This document shows, piece after piece, positions 52,195-59,871 of a DNA stretch of 63,009 bases (position 1 is its first letter; the number at the start of each line of letters is the position of its first letter). The notes under the pieces were generated by a model that ran no database searches, was not told the DNA's origin, and worked only from the letters and a program-made list of their open reading frames with translations. This DNA comes from Paraburkholderia guartelaensis (GTDB taxonomy: Bacteria > Pseudomonadota > Gammaproteobacteria > Burkholderiales > Burkholderiaceae): the NCBI RefSeq assembly GCF_004353905.1, contig NZ_SMOD01000045.1, positions 1-63,009 on the forward strand, read 5' to 3'. The translations under genes and the position numbers were made by a program.

Positions 52195-52764
52195 ATGACT
52201 GAGCCTCGTCTGACATTCCTTGACCAGAATGAATGGGAAAACTGGTTGACGCAAAACGGCGGTTCCTCGACCGGGATATGGCTGCGCCTTGCCAAGAAGG
52301 GCGCCGGGCAGCCAACCTTGACTTACGAACAAGCGCTGGAAAGTGCCCTTTGTCATGGCTGGATCGACGGTCAAAAACAGACGGAAAGTGCGGAATACTG
52401 GTTGCAACGCTTCACTCGACGCTCTGCAAAAAGTATTTGGTCCAGGCTCAACAAAGACCGCGCCGAAGCGCTGATCGCCGCAGGCAGAATGCTTCCTTCG
52501 GGCATGCGAGAGGTCGAGAAAGCCAAAGAGGATGGACGCTGGGAGGCTGCCTATACGTCCGCCAGCAACTCGGTCGTGCCGGACGACCTGCGGGCCGCAC
52601 TGGATGCCAATCCCAAGGCCAGCGCGTTCTTTGCGACGCTGAGCGGCCGAAACCGTTACGCCATCCTGTTTCGGATACAGAATGCCAAAAGGCCCGCAAC
52701 ACGGGTGCGCAAGATCGAGGAGTTCATCGGCATGCTGAATCGGGGCGAAACCATTTATCCCTAA
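52195..52764 (+). CDS. YdeI/OmpD-associated family protein
   Basis: The 189-aa protein matches the YdeI-type family: FLDQNEWENWL, IWLRLAKKGAGQPTLTYEQALESALCHGWIDGQ, RFTRRSAKSIWSRLNK and FFATLSGRNRYAILFRIQNAKRPATRVRKIEEFI. These proteins are cytoplasmic and linked by some reports to antimicrobial-peptide resistance. A SnoaL-like gene follows 15 bases downstream. The start has a poor ribosome-binding site. Confidence 0.87.
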   Translation: MTEPRLTFLDQNEWENWLTQNGGSSTGIWLRLAKKGAGQPTLTYEQALESALCHGWIDGQKQTESAEYWLQRFTRRSAKSIWSRLNKDRAEALIAAGRMLPSGMREVEKAKEDGRWEAAYTSASNSVVPDDLRAALDANPKASAFFATLSGRNRYAILFRIQNAKRPATRVRKIEEFIGMLNRGETIYP

Positions 52765-52779
52765 ACCAGGAGGTTGCAG

Positions 52780-53172
52780 ATGGGATCCGATGAACGAGCC
52801 ATTCGTGAGGTGCACACAACGTGGATTGAAGCAGTCAACGCGGGCGATCTTGTCCGCTTGCTCACCTTGATGGCGGACGATGTCGTGTTTTTGAATCCGG
52901 GTCGAGCGCCGCTCGGCCGGGAGGGATTTCCCGCCGGCTTCTCGGCCGCGCACCAACAATTCCAGATCCGTTGCATCAGCGAACTGGATGAGATCGTGAT
53001 AGCCGGCGAAGTCGCCTACACGTTGTGCCGGGACTCGTTGTCTGTGACACCACGCGCTGGCGGAGAAGCAACGGCGCTGGCTGGTCATCGGGTCACCATA
53101 TACCGCAAACAGCCCGACGGCCGCTGGCTTCTGGCCCGAGACGCCAACACGCTGTCCCCGGTGGCAAGCTGA
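52780..53172 (+). CDS. SnoaL/NTF2-like protein
   Basis: The 130-aa cone-fold protein reads DERAIREVHTTWIEAVNAGDL, LMADDVVFLNPGRAP, then alternating strands to HRVTIYRKQPDGRWLLARDA. It fits the SgcJ/EcaC-type SnoaL-like family, a small ligand-binding or isomerase fold. The ATG at 52780 follows AGGAGG. It is likely co-transcribed with the YdeI-family gene. Confidence 0.87.
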   Translation: MGSDERAIREVHTTWIEAVNAGDLVRLLTLMADDVVFLNPGRAPLGREGFPAGFSAAHQQFQIRCISELDEIVIAGEVAYTLCRDSLSVTPRAGGEATALAGHRVTIYRKQPDGRWLLARDANTLSPVAS

Positions 53173-53290
53173 GGCGCAGGAATCGCCTCGCTCCATGCAG
53201 AAGGCATAGCCCCTTGAGTCATTCACCGATAACGACGAACCTATACGAAGATCGGACTTGTGGGTCTATCAGCTTTTGCTGAACGGGAGC

Positions 53291-53665
53291 ATGAACGTGA
53301 GTAGTGCGAGCGTAAAAATCTGCGCGATCCTGGTGATGGTCCCCATGAGTTGTGCCTCGATCCACGCTGGCGCGCACATGGGTGAGAACACGGGTGCCGG
53401 CGCGACAGCGCAACGGGTGGCGTACTCGACGTCGCGGCTTCAGAACAGGCCGGATAGTGCCGTGATTCGTGACGTCCGTAGCGCCCTTTGGCGAGCGCCA
53501 CGCCTGGATGCTTCAGGGATTCGGGTCAGGGCGCGCCTCGGCGTCGTGACGCTCACGGGATGGGTGCCTGAGCGCAGGCAGATCGCGCTCGCCGGCAACA
53601 CGGCAAGATCGGTGCGCGGAGTCAGGTCGGTGACGAATCAGTTGATCTTGCGGAACAGCCGTTAG
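53291..53665 (+). CDS. periplasmic BON-domain protein
   Basis: The 124-aa protein has a signal peptide (MNVSSASVKICAILVMVPMSC, with a possible lipobox or cleavage near AHA). A BON domain follows (about 55-122): AVIRDVRSALWRAPRLDASGIRV, LGVVTLTGWVPERRQIALAGNTA, VRGVRSVTNQL. BON domains bind membranes in osmotic or envelope stress proteins such as OsmY. GGGAG precedes the start. Confidence 0.86.
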   Translation: MNVSSASVKICAILVMVPMSCASIHAGAHMGENTGAGATAQRVAYSTSRLQNRPDSAVIRDVRSALWRAPRLDASGIRVRARLGVVTLTGWVPERRQIALAGNTARSVRGVRSVTNQLILRNSR

Positions 53666-53767
53666 CCAGTGACTCGAGAAAATGAAGTGAGTACATCACG
53701 GGTAGGTCACGCGATGACCGCTCGTGGCCGAATACCGTCCGATGCGGCAAGCCTTGCTGACTGTTGC

Positions 53768-54733
53768 TCACGCGTGGCGAGCCTTCACGCTTGTCTTGCC
53801 TTTGCGTGAGACGGAGCGCTTGCTGGCACCCTTCGAGATGCGATGAGGATTGCCGAGTAGCTCGACCAGCCGTGTCTCGCATTCGGAAAACGCGTAACCG
53901 CGCCGCTGCGAGATCATGAACGTGAGGGGGCGCATGTGCCATGCGCGCCGTTGGAGTTCGACAAGTGTTCCATTCGCGAGGTCTTCCGCGACCAGATGAT
54001 GCGGCATGTGTCCCCAGCACAAGCTTCCTCTGAGCAGATCGTGCTTCGCGCCCAGGTCATTCACCAACCACTGGCGTTCACTGGCGACCCCCAGTTGTGT
54101 CTTGTCCGCATCGGGCTGATTGTCGGTTACGACGAGCTGGATGTGCCGGCCAAATTCCTCCCGCGGGATCGACCCCTTGATTGCGGCCAGCGGATGCGAT
54201 GGCGCACAGACGGTCACCATTTGTGCTTCACATAAATGCTGCCTTTCTATGGTGTTGGGGCTCAGTTCCGGCACGTCCGTGATCGTCACTGCCAATGCGC
54301 ACGTGCCTTCGAGAACCAAACGCTCGCCGCCCTGCATGGTCGTCATGCGCAGATTGATTGCAACCGTCGGAAAGTCCGCCTGCAGGGTGCGCAGGCATTC
54401 GATCAGGTGCGTACGCGGAAAATAGGTATCGACGGCAATCGAGACCTGTGGGACCCCGGCTTCAGCAATCGAAACCGCGCGCATCTTCATTTCCTCGGTG
54501 CGTGAGATCACCCCACGAGCATCCGGCAGGAGACTGCGGCCCGCGGCCGTAAGCGTCGCTTTGCGCGTGTTGCGCTCGAACAGCAACACATCAAACGCAC
54601 TCTCGAGCGCGTTGATGGAGTGACTGATCGCCGACTGTGCACGCCTCAGCTCCCGTGCAGCCCCTGAAAAGCTTCCTTGGTCACACACGGCGACGAAGGC
54701 CCGCAGTTGATTGATGGTGACGTTGTCGAGCAT
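53768..54733 (-). CDS. LysR-family transcriptional regulator
   Basis: The 321-aa protein has a LysR HTH (INQLRAFVAVCDQGSFSGAARELRRAQSAISHSINALE, residues 7-45) and an effector domain from about 92 (VSIAVDTYFPRTHLIECLRTLQ). The C-terminal extra of about 20 residues is basic (KGASKRSVSRKGKTSVK). It is divergent from an SDR, which it probably controls. Confidence 0.93.
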   Translation of the reverse strand: MLDNVTINQLRAFVAVCDQGSFSGAARELRRAQSAISHSINALESAFDVLLFERNTRKATLTAAGRSLLPDARGVISRTEEMKMRAVSIAEAGVPQVSIAVDTYFPRTHLIECLRTLQADFPTVAINLRMTTMQGGERLVLEGTCALAVTITDVPELSPNTIERQHLCEAQMVTVCAPSHPLAAIKGSIPREEFGRHIQLVVTDNQPDADKTQLGVASERQWLVNDLGAKHDLLRGSLCWGHMPHHLVAEDLANGTLVELQRRAWHMRPLTFMISQRRGYAFSECETRLVELLGNPHRISKGASKRSVSRKGKTSVKARHA

Positions 54734-54736
54734 ACA

Positions 54737-54768
54737 TATCTAAAAAGTAGATGGCACCTATAGATATT
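54737..54768. promoter_or_regulatory. Inverted repeat in the lysR/SDR divergent promoter
   Basis: ATATCTA (54737-54743) and TAGATAT (54762-54768) are perfect inverted repeats with centres 25 bases apart in an AT-rich region directly upstream of the lysR start. Putative LysR site. Confidence 0.45.
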
Positions 54769-54836
54769 TAGTCAATTGGCTTCATGAATCAAGCGCTTCA
54801 AAATCGAGTCTGTCTTTTTTTTGAAGGATGCATGGC

Positions 54837-55571
54837 ATGAACAGACTGAATGGAAAGACCGCCGTGGTAACCGGTGGCGCGACCGGCATTGGCCGCGCCG
54901 CAGCAAAGCGCTTCATCGAGGAGGGTGCCTTCGTATTCATCTTCGGCCGCCGGCAGGACGCGCTCGACGCCGCTGTAGCCGACCTCGGGACCCATGCCCG
55001 TGCGGTGAAGGGCTCGGTCTCCGTTCCGGCCGACCTCGACAGACTCTACGCTGAGGTGAAGGCCGAGCGCGGAACCCTTGACATCGTCTTCGCCAATGCC
55101 GGGGCAGGAAGCCAGCTTCCGCTCGGCGAGATCACCGCTGAGCACATTGACGAAACCTTCGACACCAATGTGAAGGGCGCGATCTTCACGGTCCAGAAGG
55201 CGCTGCCGCTGATGGGCGTCGGCGGCTCGATCATCCTGACCGGATCGAGCGCCGGCACCACCGGCGCCCCGGCGATGAGCGCTTACAGCGCGAGCAAGGC
55301 GGCGGTGCGCAACCTCGCGCGGACCTGGGCGGAGGATCTGAAGGGCACCGGCATCCGGGTCAACGTGCTGTCGCCCGGGGCGACAGCGACCGAACTCGCG
55401 AAGGAAGCGCTAGGCGAGGAGGGCCAGAAGATCTTCGCCTCGATGACTCCGCTCCAGCGCATGGCTGATCCGGCGGAGATCGCGGCGGCGGCTGCCTTTC
55501 TCGCGTCGCCGGACAGCAGCTTCATGACCGCCAGCGAAGTCGCCGTTGACGGCGGCCTGGCGCAACTCTGA
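54837..55571 (+). CDS. short-chain dehydrogenase/reductase
   Basis: This 244-aa SDR has TGGATGIGRAAA at residues 12-23, the NADP-type FGRRQDAL loop after beta2 (Arg pair), ANAG, TGSSAGTTGAP with the catalytic Ser, and YSASKAAV. The ATG at 54837 is used; one three codons upstream lacks spacing to AAGG. Third positions are richer in G/C (GCGGCGGCGGC runs) than in neighbours, hinting at recent transfer with the next gene. Confidence 0.92.
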   Translation: MNRLNGKTAVVTGGATGIGRAAAKRFIEEGAFVFIFGRRQDALDAAVADLGTHARAVKGSVSVPADLDRLYAEVKAERGTLDIVFANAGAGSQLPLGEITAEHIDETFDTNVKGAIFTVQKALPLMGVGGSIILTGSSAGTTGAPAMSAYSASKAAVRNLARTWAEDLKGTGIRVNVLSPGATATELAKEALGEEGQKIFASMTPLQRMADPAEIAAAAAFLASPDSSFMTASEVAVDGGLAQL

Positions 55572-55577
55572 CGCGCA

Positions 55578-55623
55578 ACGCGCTACGGTGCTCCGTTCGA
55601 TTAGGCGGAGCGCCGTAGCGCGT
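55578..55623 (+). other. 18-bp intercistronic hairpin
   Basis: The arms at 55578-55595 and 55606-55623 pair over 18 bases with one G-U and a 10-base loop. The structure fills almost the whole gap between the SDR and the next gene and ends about 20 bases before its start. There is no U tract, so it may be a terminator, a processing site or an RNA stabiliser. Confidence 0.7.
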
Positions 55624-55643
55624 GGCAAACCGAAGGAAACGAT

Positions 55644-56246
55644 ATGAGCTACGCAATTATTGGCTTCGGCAAGATCGGCCAGGCCCTTGCCAAGGCGTTT
55701 GCCCGAAGCGGCATCGAAGTATCCGTTGCAACCACTCGCGACCCGGGAAGCTTTGCTTCCGACGCGGCCGAGATCGGACCCGAGATCATTCCCAAAACAC
55801 TGGCAGAAGCCATCAAGGCGGACATCATCTTTTTGGCCGTCCGTTTCGAGTCGCACCCGAACATCGCGAAGGCGCTTCCCACCTGGCAGGGGAAGACCAT
55901 CGTCGATGTGACCAATGCCTACGGCGTGCCCCCTGAGGAGCTGGGAGGACTGCCTTCTTCCACGTTCGTTGCGCAGGCCTTCTCTGGTGCAAGACTGGTC
56001 AAGGGCTTCAACCATTTGGCCGCTGCCATCCTTGACCAGAATCCGGCCGTGCATGGTGGCAGGAGGGTCGTGTTCCTGGCGAGCGATGATGACGGCGCCG
56101 CGGCGGAGATTGGTGCGCTTGCGGAAAAGCTCGGCTTCTCGCCGATCAAACTTGGCGGGCTTTCGGAAGGTGGGCTGCTAGTCCAGGCGCGCGGAAATAG
56201 CTGGGGTCAACTGATCTTTAAGGACCTGGTCAAGTTCGACCGATGA
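55644..56246 (+). CDS. NADPH-dependent F420-reductase-like Rossmann protein
   Basis: The 200-aa protein starts MSYAIIGFGKIGQALAKAFARSG, a GxGxxG NADP motif, and continues VATTRDPGSFASDAAEIG, DIIFLAVRFESHPNIAKAL, VKGFNHLAAAIL and the C-terminal VQARGNSWGQLIFKDL. This matches the NAD(P)-binding F420 oxidoreductase (NPD/COG2085) family, whose non-F420 members are ubiquitous in proteobacteria. GAAGGAAAC precedes the ATG. Confidence 0.9.
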   Translation: MSYAIIGFGKIGQALAKAFARSGIEVSVATTRDPGSFASDAAEIGPEIIPKTLAEAIKADIIFLAVRFESHPNIAKALPTWQGKTIVDVTNAYGVPPEELGGLPSSTFVAQAFSGARLVKGFNHLAAAILDQNPAVHGGRRVVFLASDDDGAAAEIGALAEKLGFSPIKLGGLSEGGLLVQARGNSWGQLIFKDLVKFDR

Positions 56247-56312
56247 ATCGTGGGTCAAATCTGATGATCCGCAATGATAAGGGGCCACGAGCATTTGCCG
56301 CAGTCGAGGCGC

Positions 56313-56343
56313 TTGACCTTCCAACGATGGTAACCCCTAAGCT
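56313..56343 (+). promoter_or_regulatory. CueR-type promoter of the HMA protein gene
   Basis: TTGACC (-35) and TAAGCT (-10) are separated by exactly 19 bases, the over-long spacing typical of MerR/CueR promoters. TTGACCTTCC is the same as the start of the Escherichia coli copA promoter as I recall it. It lies 28 bases before the HMA gene. No cueR gene is in the window. Confidence 0.7.
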
Positions 56344-56370
56344 GAGACTATCTCTCATCAGGAGCTCACC

Positions 56371-56565
56371 ATGAAGTTCTATCTCGACAATATGACCTGC
56401 GGCGGTTGTGCACGCACGGTGACACGTGCGATTCAGTCGATTGATGCGGGCGCAAGCATCATTACGGACCCGTCAACCCGGCTCGTGCAGATCCAAACCT
56501 CCCTGCCGGAAGCGGATATCGTGTCAGCGCTGGGTGAGGCGGGTTTCCCTCCGCGTTCGAAGTAA
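56371..56565 (+). CDS. heavy-metal-associated (HMA) domain protein, copper-chaperone-like
   Basis: This 64-aa protein is a single HMA domain: MKFYLDNMTCGGCARTVTRAI with the metal-binding MTCxxC and the closing VSALGEAGFPP. It would bind Cu(I) and deliver it to a P-type ATPase. AGGAG lies upstream. The promoter is CueR-like, which supports copper induction. No copA partner is adjacent. Confidence 0.93.
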   Translation: MKFYLDNMTCGGCARTVTRAIQSIDAGASIITDPSTRLVQIQTSLPEADIVSALGEAGFPPRSK

Positions 56566-56637
56566 CTTCCAGCAGCCCGCAAATGACCCAGGGCAGCGCC
56601 ACGCCAAGCGTCTGTTGACCGTTTGAGATCTGACCAA

Positions 56638-57231
56638 CTATGAATGCGAACGGCGGTTTGTGGCCGCCCCCTGGCATGAGCAACCGGCTTCGGCAGCGAT
56701 CACGTGGTGCAGTTGAACGAAGCGCTCGTGCACCGGCGTTTGAAAAAGCGGGTCGGCTGATCGAATTGGGCTTGCCTGCAAAATTGCGGACCACTCGTCG
56801 GACTCCAGATGACGCGTCGCGATGGGAAATATCGTGAGTTCCTCAAAGGCCATGTTGTGGCGTAGCCGCTCCGCGTACAAGCGGATACGAAACTCGAGGA
56901 GTTCTCTGGACATATTTTCATCACGCATCAGTGATTCGATATCCTGAATCAATTCGTGGCCATGAAGCGCCAGCGTCGCGTGCTGCGCTGATAGTTCGCT
57001 TCCCAATTCGTGGGCCAACGCGTTCTTCTCGAGCAGCTTGCCGATAATGCGGTTCTCTAGTGCATGATGGTTCACGTCGGGAAACTGCGTGAGGTAGTAC
57101 AGGGCGTCCACGACCAGTGCGCTGTTCGCAGCTGCCTGAGCGTCGCGGAGCGTCGATTGACGCTCGAGCAGGCGCACGAGTCCCTCCAGACGTCGGTGTT
57201 CGGCGATCAGGTTGTCAATGATGTTCGCCAT
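56638..57231 (-). CDS. hemerythrin-domain protein
   Basis: The 197-aa protein has a four-helix hemerythrin domain: IIDNLIAEHRRLEGLVRLL, PDVNHHALENRIIGKLLEK, LSAQHATLALHGHELIQDIE and MAFEELTIFPIA, supplying His and Glu ligands for a di-iron site. The C-terminal about 45 residues include a Cys-x-Cys (AGCSCQG). It resembles hemerythrin-like proteins that bind O2 or NO or sense iron. Its start overlaps the AhpD-like gene by 17 bases. Confidence 0.9.
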   Translation of the reverse strand: MANIIDNLIAEHRRLEGLVRLLERQSTLRDAQAAANSALVVDALYYLTQFPDVNHHALENRIIGKLLEKNALAHELGSELSAQHATLALHGHELIQDIESLMRDENMSRELLEFRIRLYAERLRHNMAFEELTIFPIATRHLESDEWSAILQASPIRSADPLFQTPVHERFVQLHHVIAAEAGCSCQGAATNRRSHS

Positions 57232-57583
57232 GCTGGGCCTCGCTCGAATTCCCCTCGTTCTTCATCACGGCGAGCGCCAGTGTTGAATGCGCGTAAGCCG
57301 CACCCGCGCGCATCTCGGCTGCGACCCAGATTGCTTCCATGATCTCGCTCTCCGACGCCCCAGCCTTCAAGGCCTCCTTCGTGTGTCCACGTATGCAATA
57401 GGGACACTGCGTCACGTGCGCGACGGCCACTGCGATCAGTTGTTTCGTCTTCGCTGGCAGCGAGCCGTCGGCAAAAACGCTGCTACTGAAAGCCCTGAAT
57501 GCTGCGAGTGCTTCGGGTGCAAGTTTCCGGCGGAGTCCGGCGATTTCCGCGTCTGGCTGCGGATACATTGAGTTTTCCATCAT
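57215..57583 (-). CDS. AhpD/carboxymuconolactone-decarboxylase family protein
   Basis: The 122-aa protein has the AhpD-type redox motif CPYCIRGHTKEALKAGASE with CxxC and the following His, and a helical bundle fold. Such proteins reduce peroxides or act as small thiol-disulfide enzymes; YciW/Rv0767-like alternatives exist. Either of two adjacent ATGs may be the start. It is coupled to the hemerythrin gene. Confidence 0.9.
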   Translation of the reverse strand: MMENSMYPQPDAEIAGLRRKLAPEALAAFRAFSSSVFADGSLPAKTKQLIAVAVAHVTQCPYCIRGHTKEALKAGASESEIMEAIWVAAEMRAGAAYAHSTLALAVMKNEGNSSEAQHGEHH

Positions 57584-57690
57584 TCACCTTTTGCGAAAGC
57601 ATGGACGTTCGCGGTCGACATCGTCGTGCTCAATTCAGCCCGACGTGGCGGTGCTGACGTCGCCATGAAACAAGGCCGGTTAGCGTGCCG

Positions 57691-57903
57691 TCACGCCGGC
57701 CCGGTTGTGGAACCCGTTCGTAACCACCTCTTGAGCTCCAGATACGCAACGATGAAGCGAAGTCGGTGGGGATGAGCGTGCGCGAAATGCCTCTTGTCGA
57801 GGACCGCGCGACGGTAGATGTGCATCGTGCGACGCACCCACTCGGTGGCCTGCTGCAACCCGTCACGTTCGATAAGAAACGCAATGCGTGCGCGCTCGCT
57901 CAT
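57691..57903 (-). CDS. 70-aa hypothetical protein
   Basis: The product MSERARIAFLIERDGLQQATEWVRRTMHIYRRAVL... is a basic, helical protein without signal peptide. GAGAGGCGAGA precedes the ATG. It lies 45 bases after the cupin gene and 107 before the ahpD-like gene, inside the same minus-strand group. The sequence looks like a real Burkholderia small protein family, but I cannot name it. Confidence 0.7.
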   Translation of the reverse strand: MSERARIAFLIERDGLQQATEWVRRTMHIYRRAVLDKRHFAHAHPHRLRFIVAYLELKRWLRTGSTTGPA

Positions 57904-57948
57904 TCTCGCCTCTCTGTCCTCTTCCAGGCCTCGCCTTTCGTTCCCCTG

Positions 57949-58302
57949 CTAAGTGGCCTCCGGGTGGCCGCGACCTTGTGGACGATAAAGGGTTAAGAGC
58001 ACTGAGCCGCTTTCCACGGCCTCGAGCCAATGTGGCTCGCCGGCGAGCACAAACAACATATCGCCGCTGCGCATCAGTTGCGCTCCCGCGCCGGTGCCAA
58101 ATTTGACAACGCCTTCCAGGCACTGCACGGTTATTTCTCCGGCCGCCCGGTGCTCCTGGACGTGCTTGCCCATCGGAAGGACGAGCCGAACGACTTCCAG
58201 GTAGTCCGACCGCATGAGGGTAACGGACTTCGAATTTCGTAATGCATCACCAAGGGGGCGAACGTCGATCAGTTCGCCCGGTTTCAGCCGTGGTGTTGCC
58301 AT
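57949..58302 (-). CDS. cupin-domain protein
   Basis: This 117-aa single cupin has LPMGKHVQEHRAAGEITVQCLEGVVKF (motif 1, with two His and a Glu) and GDMLFVLAGEPHWLEAVE (motif 2 with His). It begins 29 bases after the sdhB stop and is probably in the same operon. Cytoplasmic. Its role is unknown; a regulatory or small dioxygenase function is possible. Confidence 0.88.
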   Translation of the reverse strand: MATPRLKPGELIDVRPLGDALRNSKSVTLMRSDYLEVVRLVLPMGKHVQEHRAAGEITVQCLEGVVKFGTGAGAQLMRSGDMLFVLAGEPHWLEAVESGSVLLTLYRPQGRGHPEAT

Positions 58303-58331
58303 AGCAGCCTCGCTTCGTTCGTTTGCGGCAC

Positions 58332-59039
58332 TCAGATCGTCCGGCGCGCAAGCATGGTGCGGATCTCGCCAATCGCTCTGGCCGGATTCAGGCCTTTCGG
58401 GCAGACCTCCGTACAGTTCAGTATCGACCGGCAGCGGAAGAGGCGGTACGGATCGTCGAGATTATCAAGCCGCTCACCCGTGGCCTCGTCGCGGGAATCG
58501 ACCAGAAAGCGATAGGCCTGCAGGAGGCCGGCAGGCCCGACATACTTATCCGGATTCCACCAGTACGAAGGGCATGCGCTGGAACAGCACGAGCACAAAA
58601 TGCACTCGTAGAGACCATCGAGTTGATCGCGCTGCTCGGGCGTCTGGAGCCTTTCCCGCTCGGGTGGCGGAGTATCGTTGATCAGGTAAGGCTTGATCGA
58701 ATGGTACTGTTTGAAGAACGTGGTCATGTCCACGATCAGGTCGCGAACGACTGGCAACCCCGGTAGCGGGCGCAGGACCGTGTGGCGGGGAATGTCGTTG
58801 AGGTTGGTTATGCAGGCGAGCCCGTTCGTGCGGTTGATGTTCATCGCATCCGAGCCGCACACACCCTCGCGGCACGAGCGCCGGAAGCTCAGTGTCTCGT
58901 CGATTGATTTCAGGCGGACGAGTACATCAAGCAACATCCTGTCATCCGGGGTGATCTCTATCTCGTACGTTTGCATGTACGGCCGTGGATCCCGATCAGG
59001 ATCGTAGCGGTAGATTTCGAAAGTTCTTTTGTCGCTCAC
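58332..59039 (-). CDS. sdhB: SdhB-type succinate dehydrogenase iron-sulfur subunit, orphan copy
   Basis: The 235-aa protein has a [2Fe-2S] site CREGVCGSD (Cys56, Cys61, Asp64) with Cys76, and [4Fe-4S]/[3Fe-4S] motifs CILCSCCSSACP (146-157) and CRSILNCTEVCPKGLNP (203-219), all as in bacterial SdhB. The length is normal. No sdhC, sdhD or sdhA genes are adjacent; instead it heads a group with cupin, AhpD-like and hemerythrin genes. It may replace the housekeeping subunit under stress or serve another reductase. Confidence 0.9.
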   Translation of the reverse strand: MSDKRTFEIYRYDPDRDPRPYMQTYEIEITPDDRMLLDVLVRLKSIDETLSFRRSCREGVCGSDAMNINRTNGLACITNLNDIPRHTVLRPLPGLPVVRDLIVDMTTFFKQYHSIKPYLINDTPPPERERLQTPEQRDQLDGLYECILCSCCSSACPSYWWNPDKYVGPAGLLQAYRFLVDSRDEATGERLDNLDDPYRLFRCRSILNCTEVCPKGLNPARAIGEIRTMLARRTI

Positions 59040-59231
59040 GATGTTCCTCCTCTGTGGAGATCGCGTGTCCGGCGCGAATCGCGCATTGACGTCCCGAATT
59101 CACTGTTCGCCATGGTCTGCCGCCGACAAGACCAGAGATCCTGACTATGCCCAATAGTCACATCACGATGCAATAAATGTGGCGCGTCGCATGCGGCCTG
59201 AGATTGCTTTAGCAGGTGCATCGTGTCGCTC

Positions 59232-59513
59232 TTACGCGGCCCGCTCACTTAACCACTGCGGCTCATCCAGCACACCACGATCGATCAACTTCACTGCGTA
59301 TTCGAGCGCGTCGCGTTGGGCCTCGCCCTCGGACAGCCATCGTTCACTGAAATACGGCAGATGCCAATCGGCGAGTATCTGACCGGCTTTTTCGATCTTG
59401 ACGGTTGCAATAAAACCATCAGGCGCCGAGTCGCGCGTTTCGATTCGACGAACGGGGAAAACGTGGATGCTGACGGCCATTCCCTTCCACGACTCGAAAG
59501 TTGCGGTTCGCAT
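59232..59513 (-). CDS. 93-aa hypothetical protein, DUF6566-like
   Basis: The protein starts MRTATFESWKGMAVSIHVFPVRR after GGAGGG. The central DGFIATVKIEKAGQILADWHLPYFSERW and GEAQRDALEYAVKLIDRGVLD form a small alpha-beta fold found in Burkholderiaceae; the DUF number is from memory. Cytoplasmic, function unknown. It is separated from sdhB by 192 bases. Confidence 0.72.
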   Translation of the reverse strand: MRTATFESWKGMAVSIHVFPVRRIETRDSAPDGFIATVKIEKAGQILADWHLPYFSERWLSEGEAQRDALEYAVKLIDRGVLDEPQWLSERAA

Positions 59514-59643
59514 TGGATCCCTCCATCACAGGCCATCAGTCAACTTCGCCAGGCGTCCTGCAGCTATGTGTGCACAGGAGGTGGCGCCCGCGGGGCGCCT
59601 GCCGGACATGCCGACAAGGCTGAACATCGAAGTGGATACCATC

Positions 59644-59871
59644 ATGTCGCAATTGCCCAAGGAAAGACATTCTACGAACGGAAGATGTAGCCCCCAGAAG
59701 GTTAATCGCGTAATACGTGTGTATGTTCCGAGTCGGTCCACGCTCGAAGCGTTGATCCTTCAGGACTGGGTGGCCGGTTACGGGGCGGAGCCGACGCTTG
59801 AACGTCCGACCGGCGACGGACGTGAACGTTGGTTTGCGGCCGACTCCGGAAGTTCGCTAACCACGCGGTGA
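59644..59871 (+). CDS. possible 75-aa protein
   Basis: A frame from the ATG at 59644 encodes MSQLPKERHSTNGRCS followed by VIRVYVPSRSTLEALILQDWVAGYG and TGDGRERWFAADSG. The second half looks protein-like, but the first half does not, and there is no clear ribosome-binding site. It may be a decayed gene. Confidence 0.35.
   Translation: MSQLPKERHSTNGRCSPQKVNRVIRVYVPSRSTLEALILQDWVAGYGAEPTLERPTGDGRERWFAADSGSSLTTR

Noticed and set aside
59398..59871. 157-aa frame starting at 59398
   Set aside because: Its first half overlaps the well-supported DUF6566-like gene on the other strand; only the part from 59644 is kept as doubtful.
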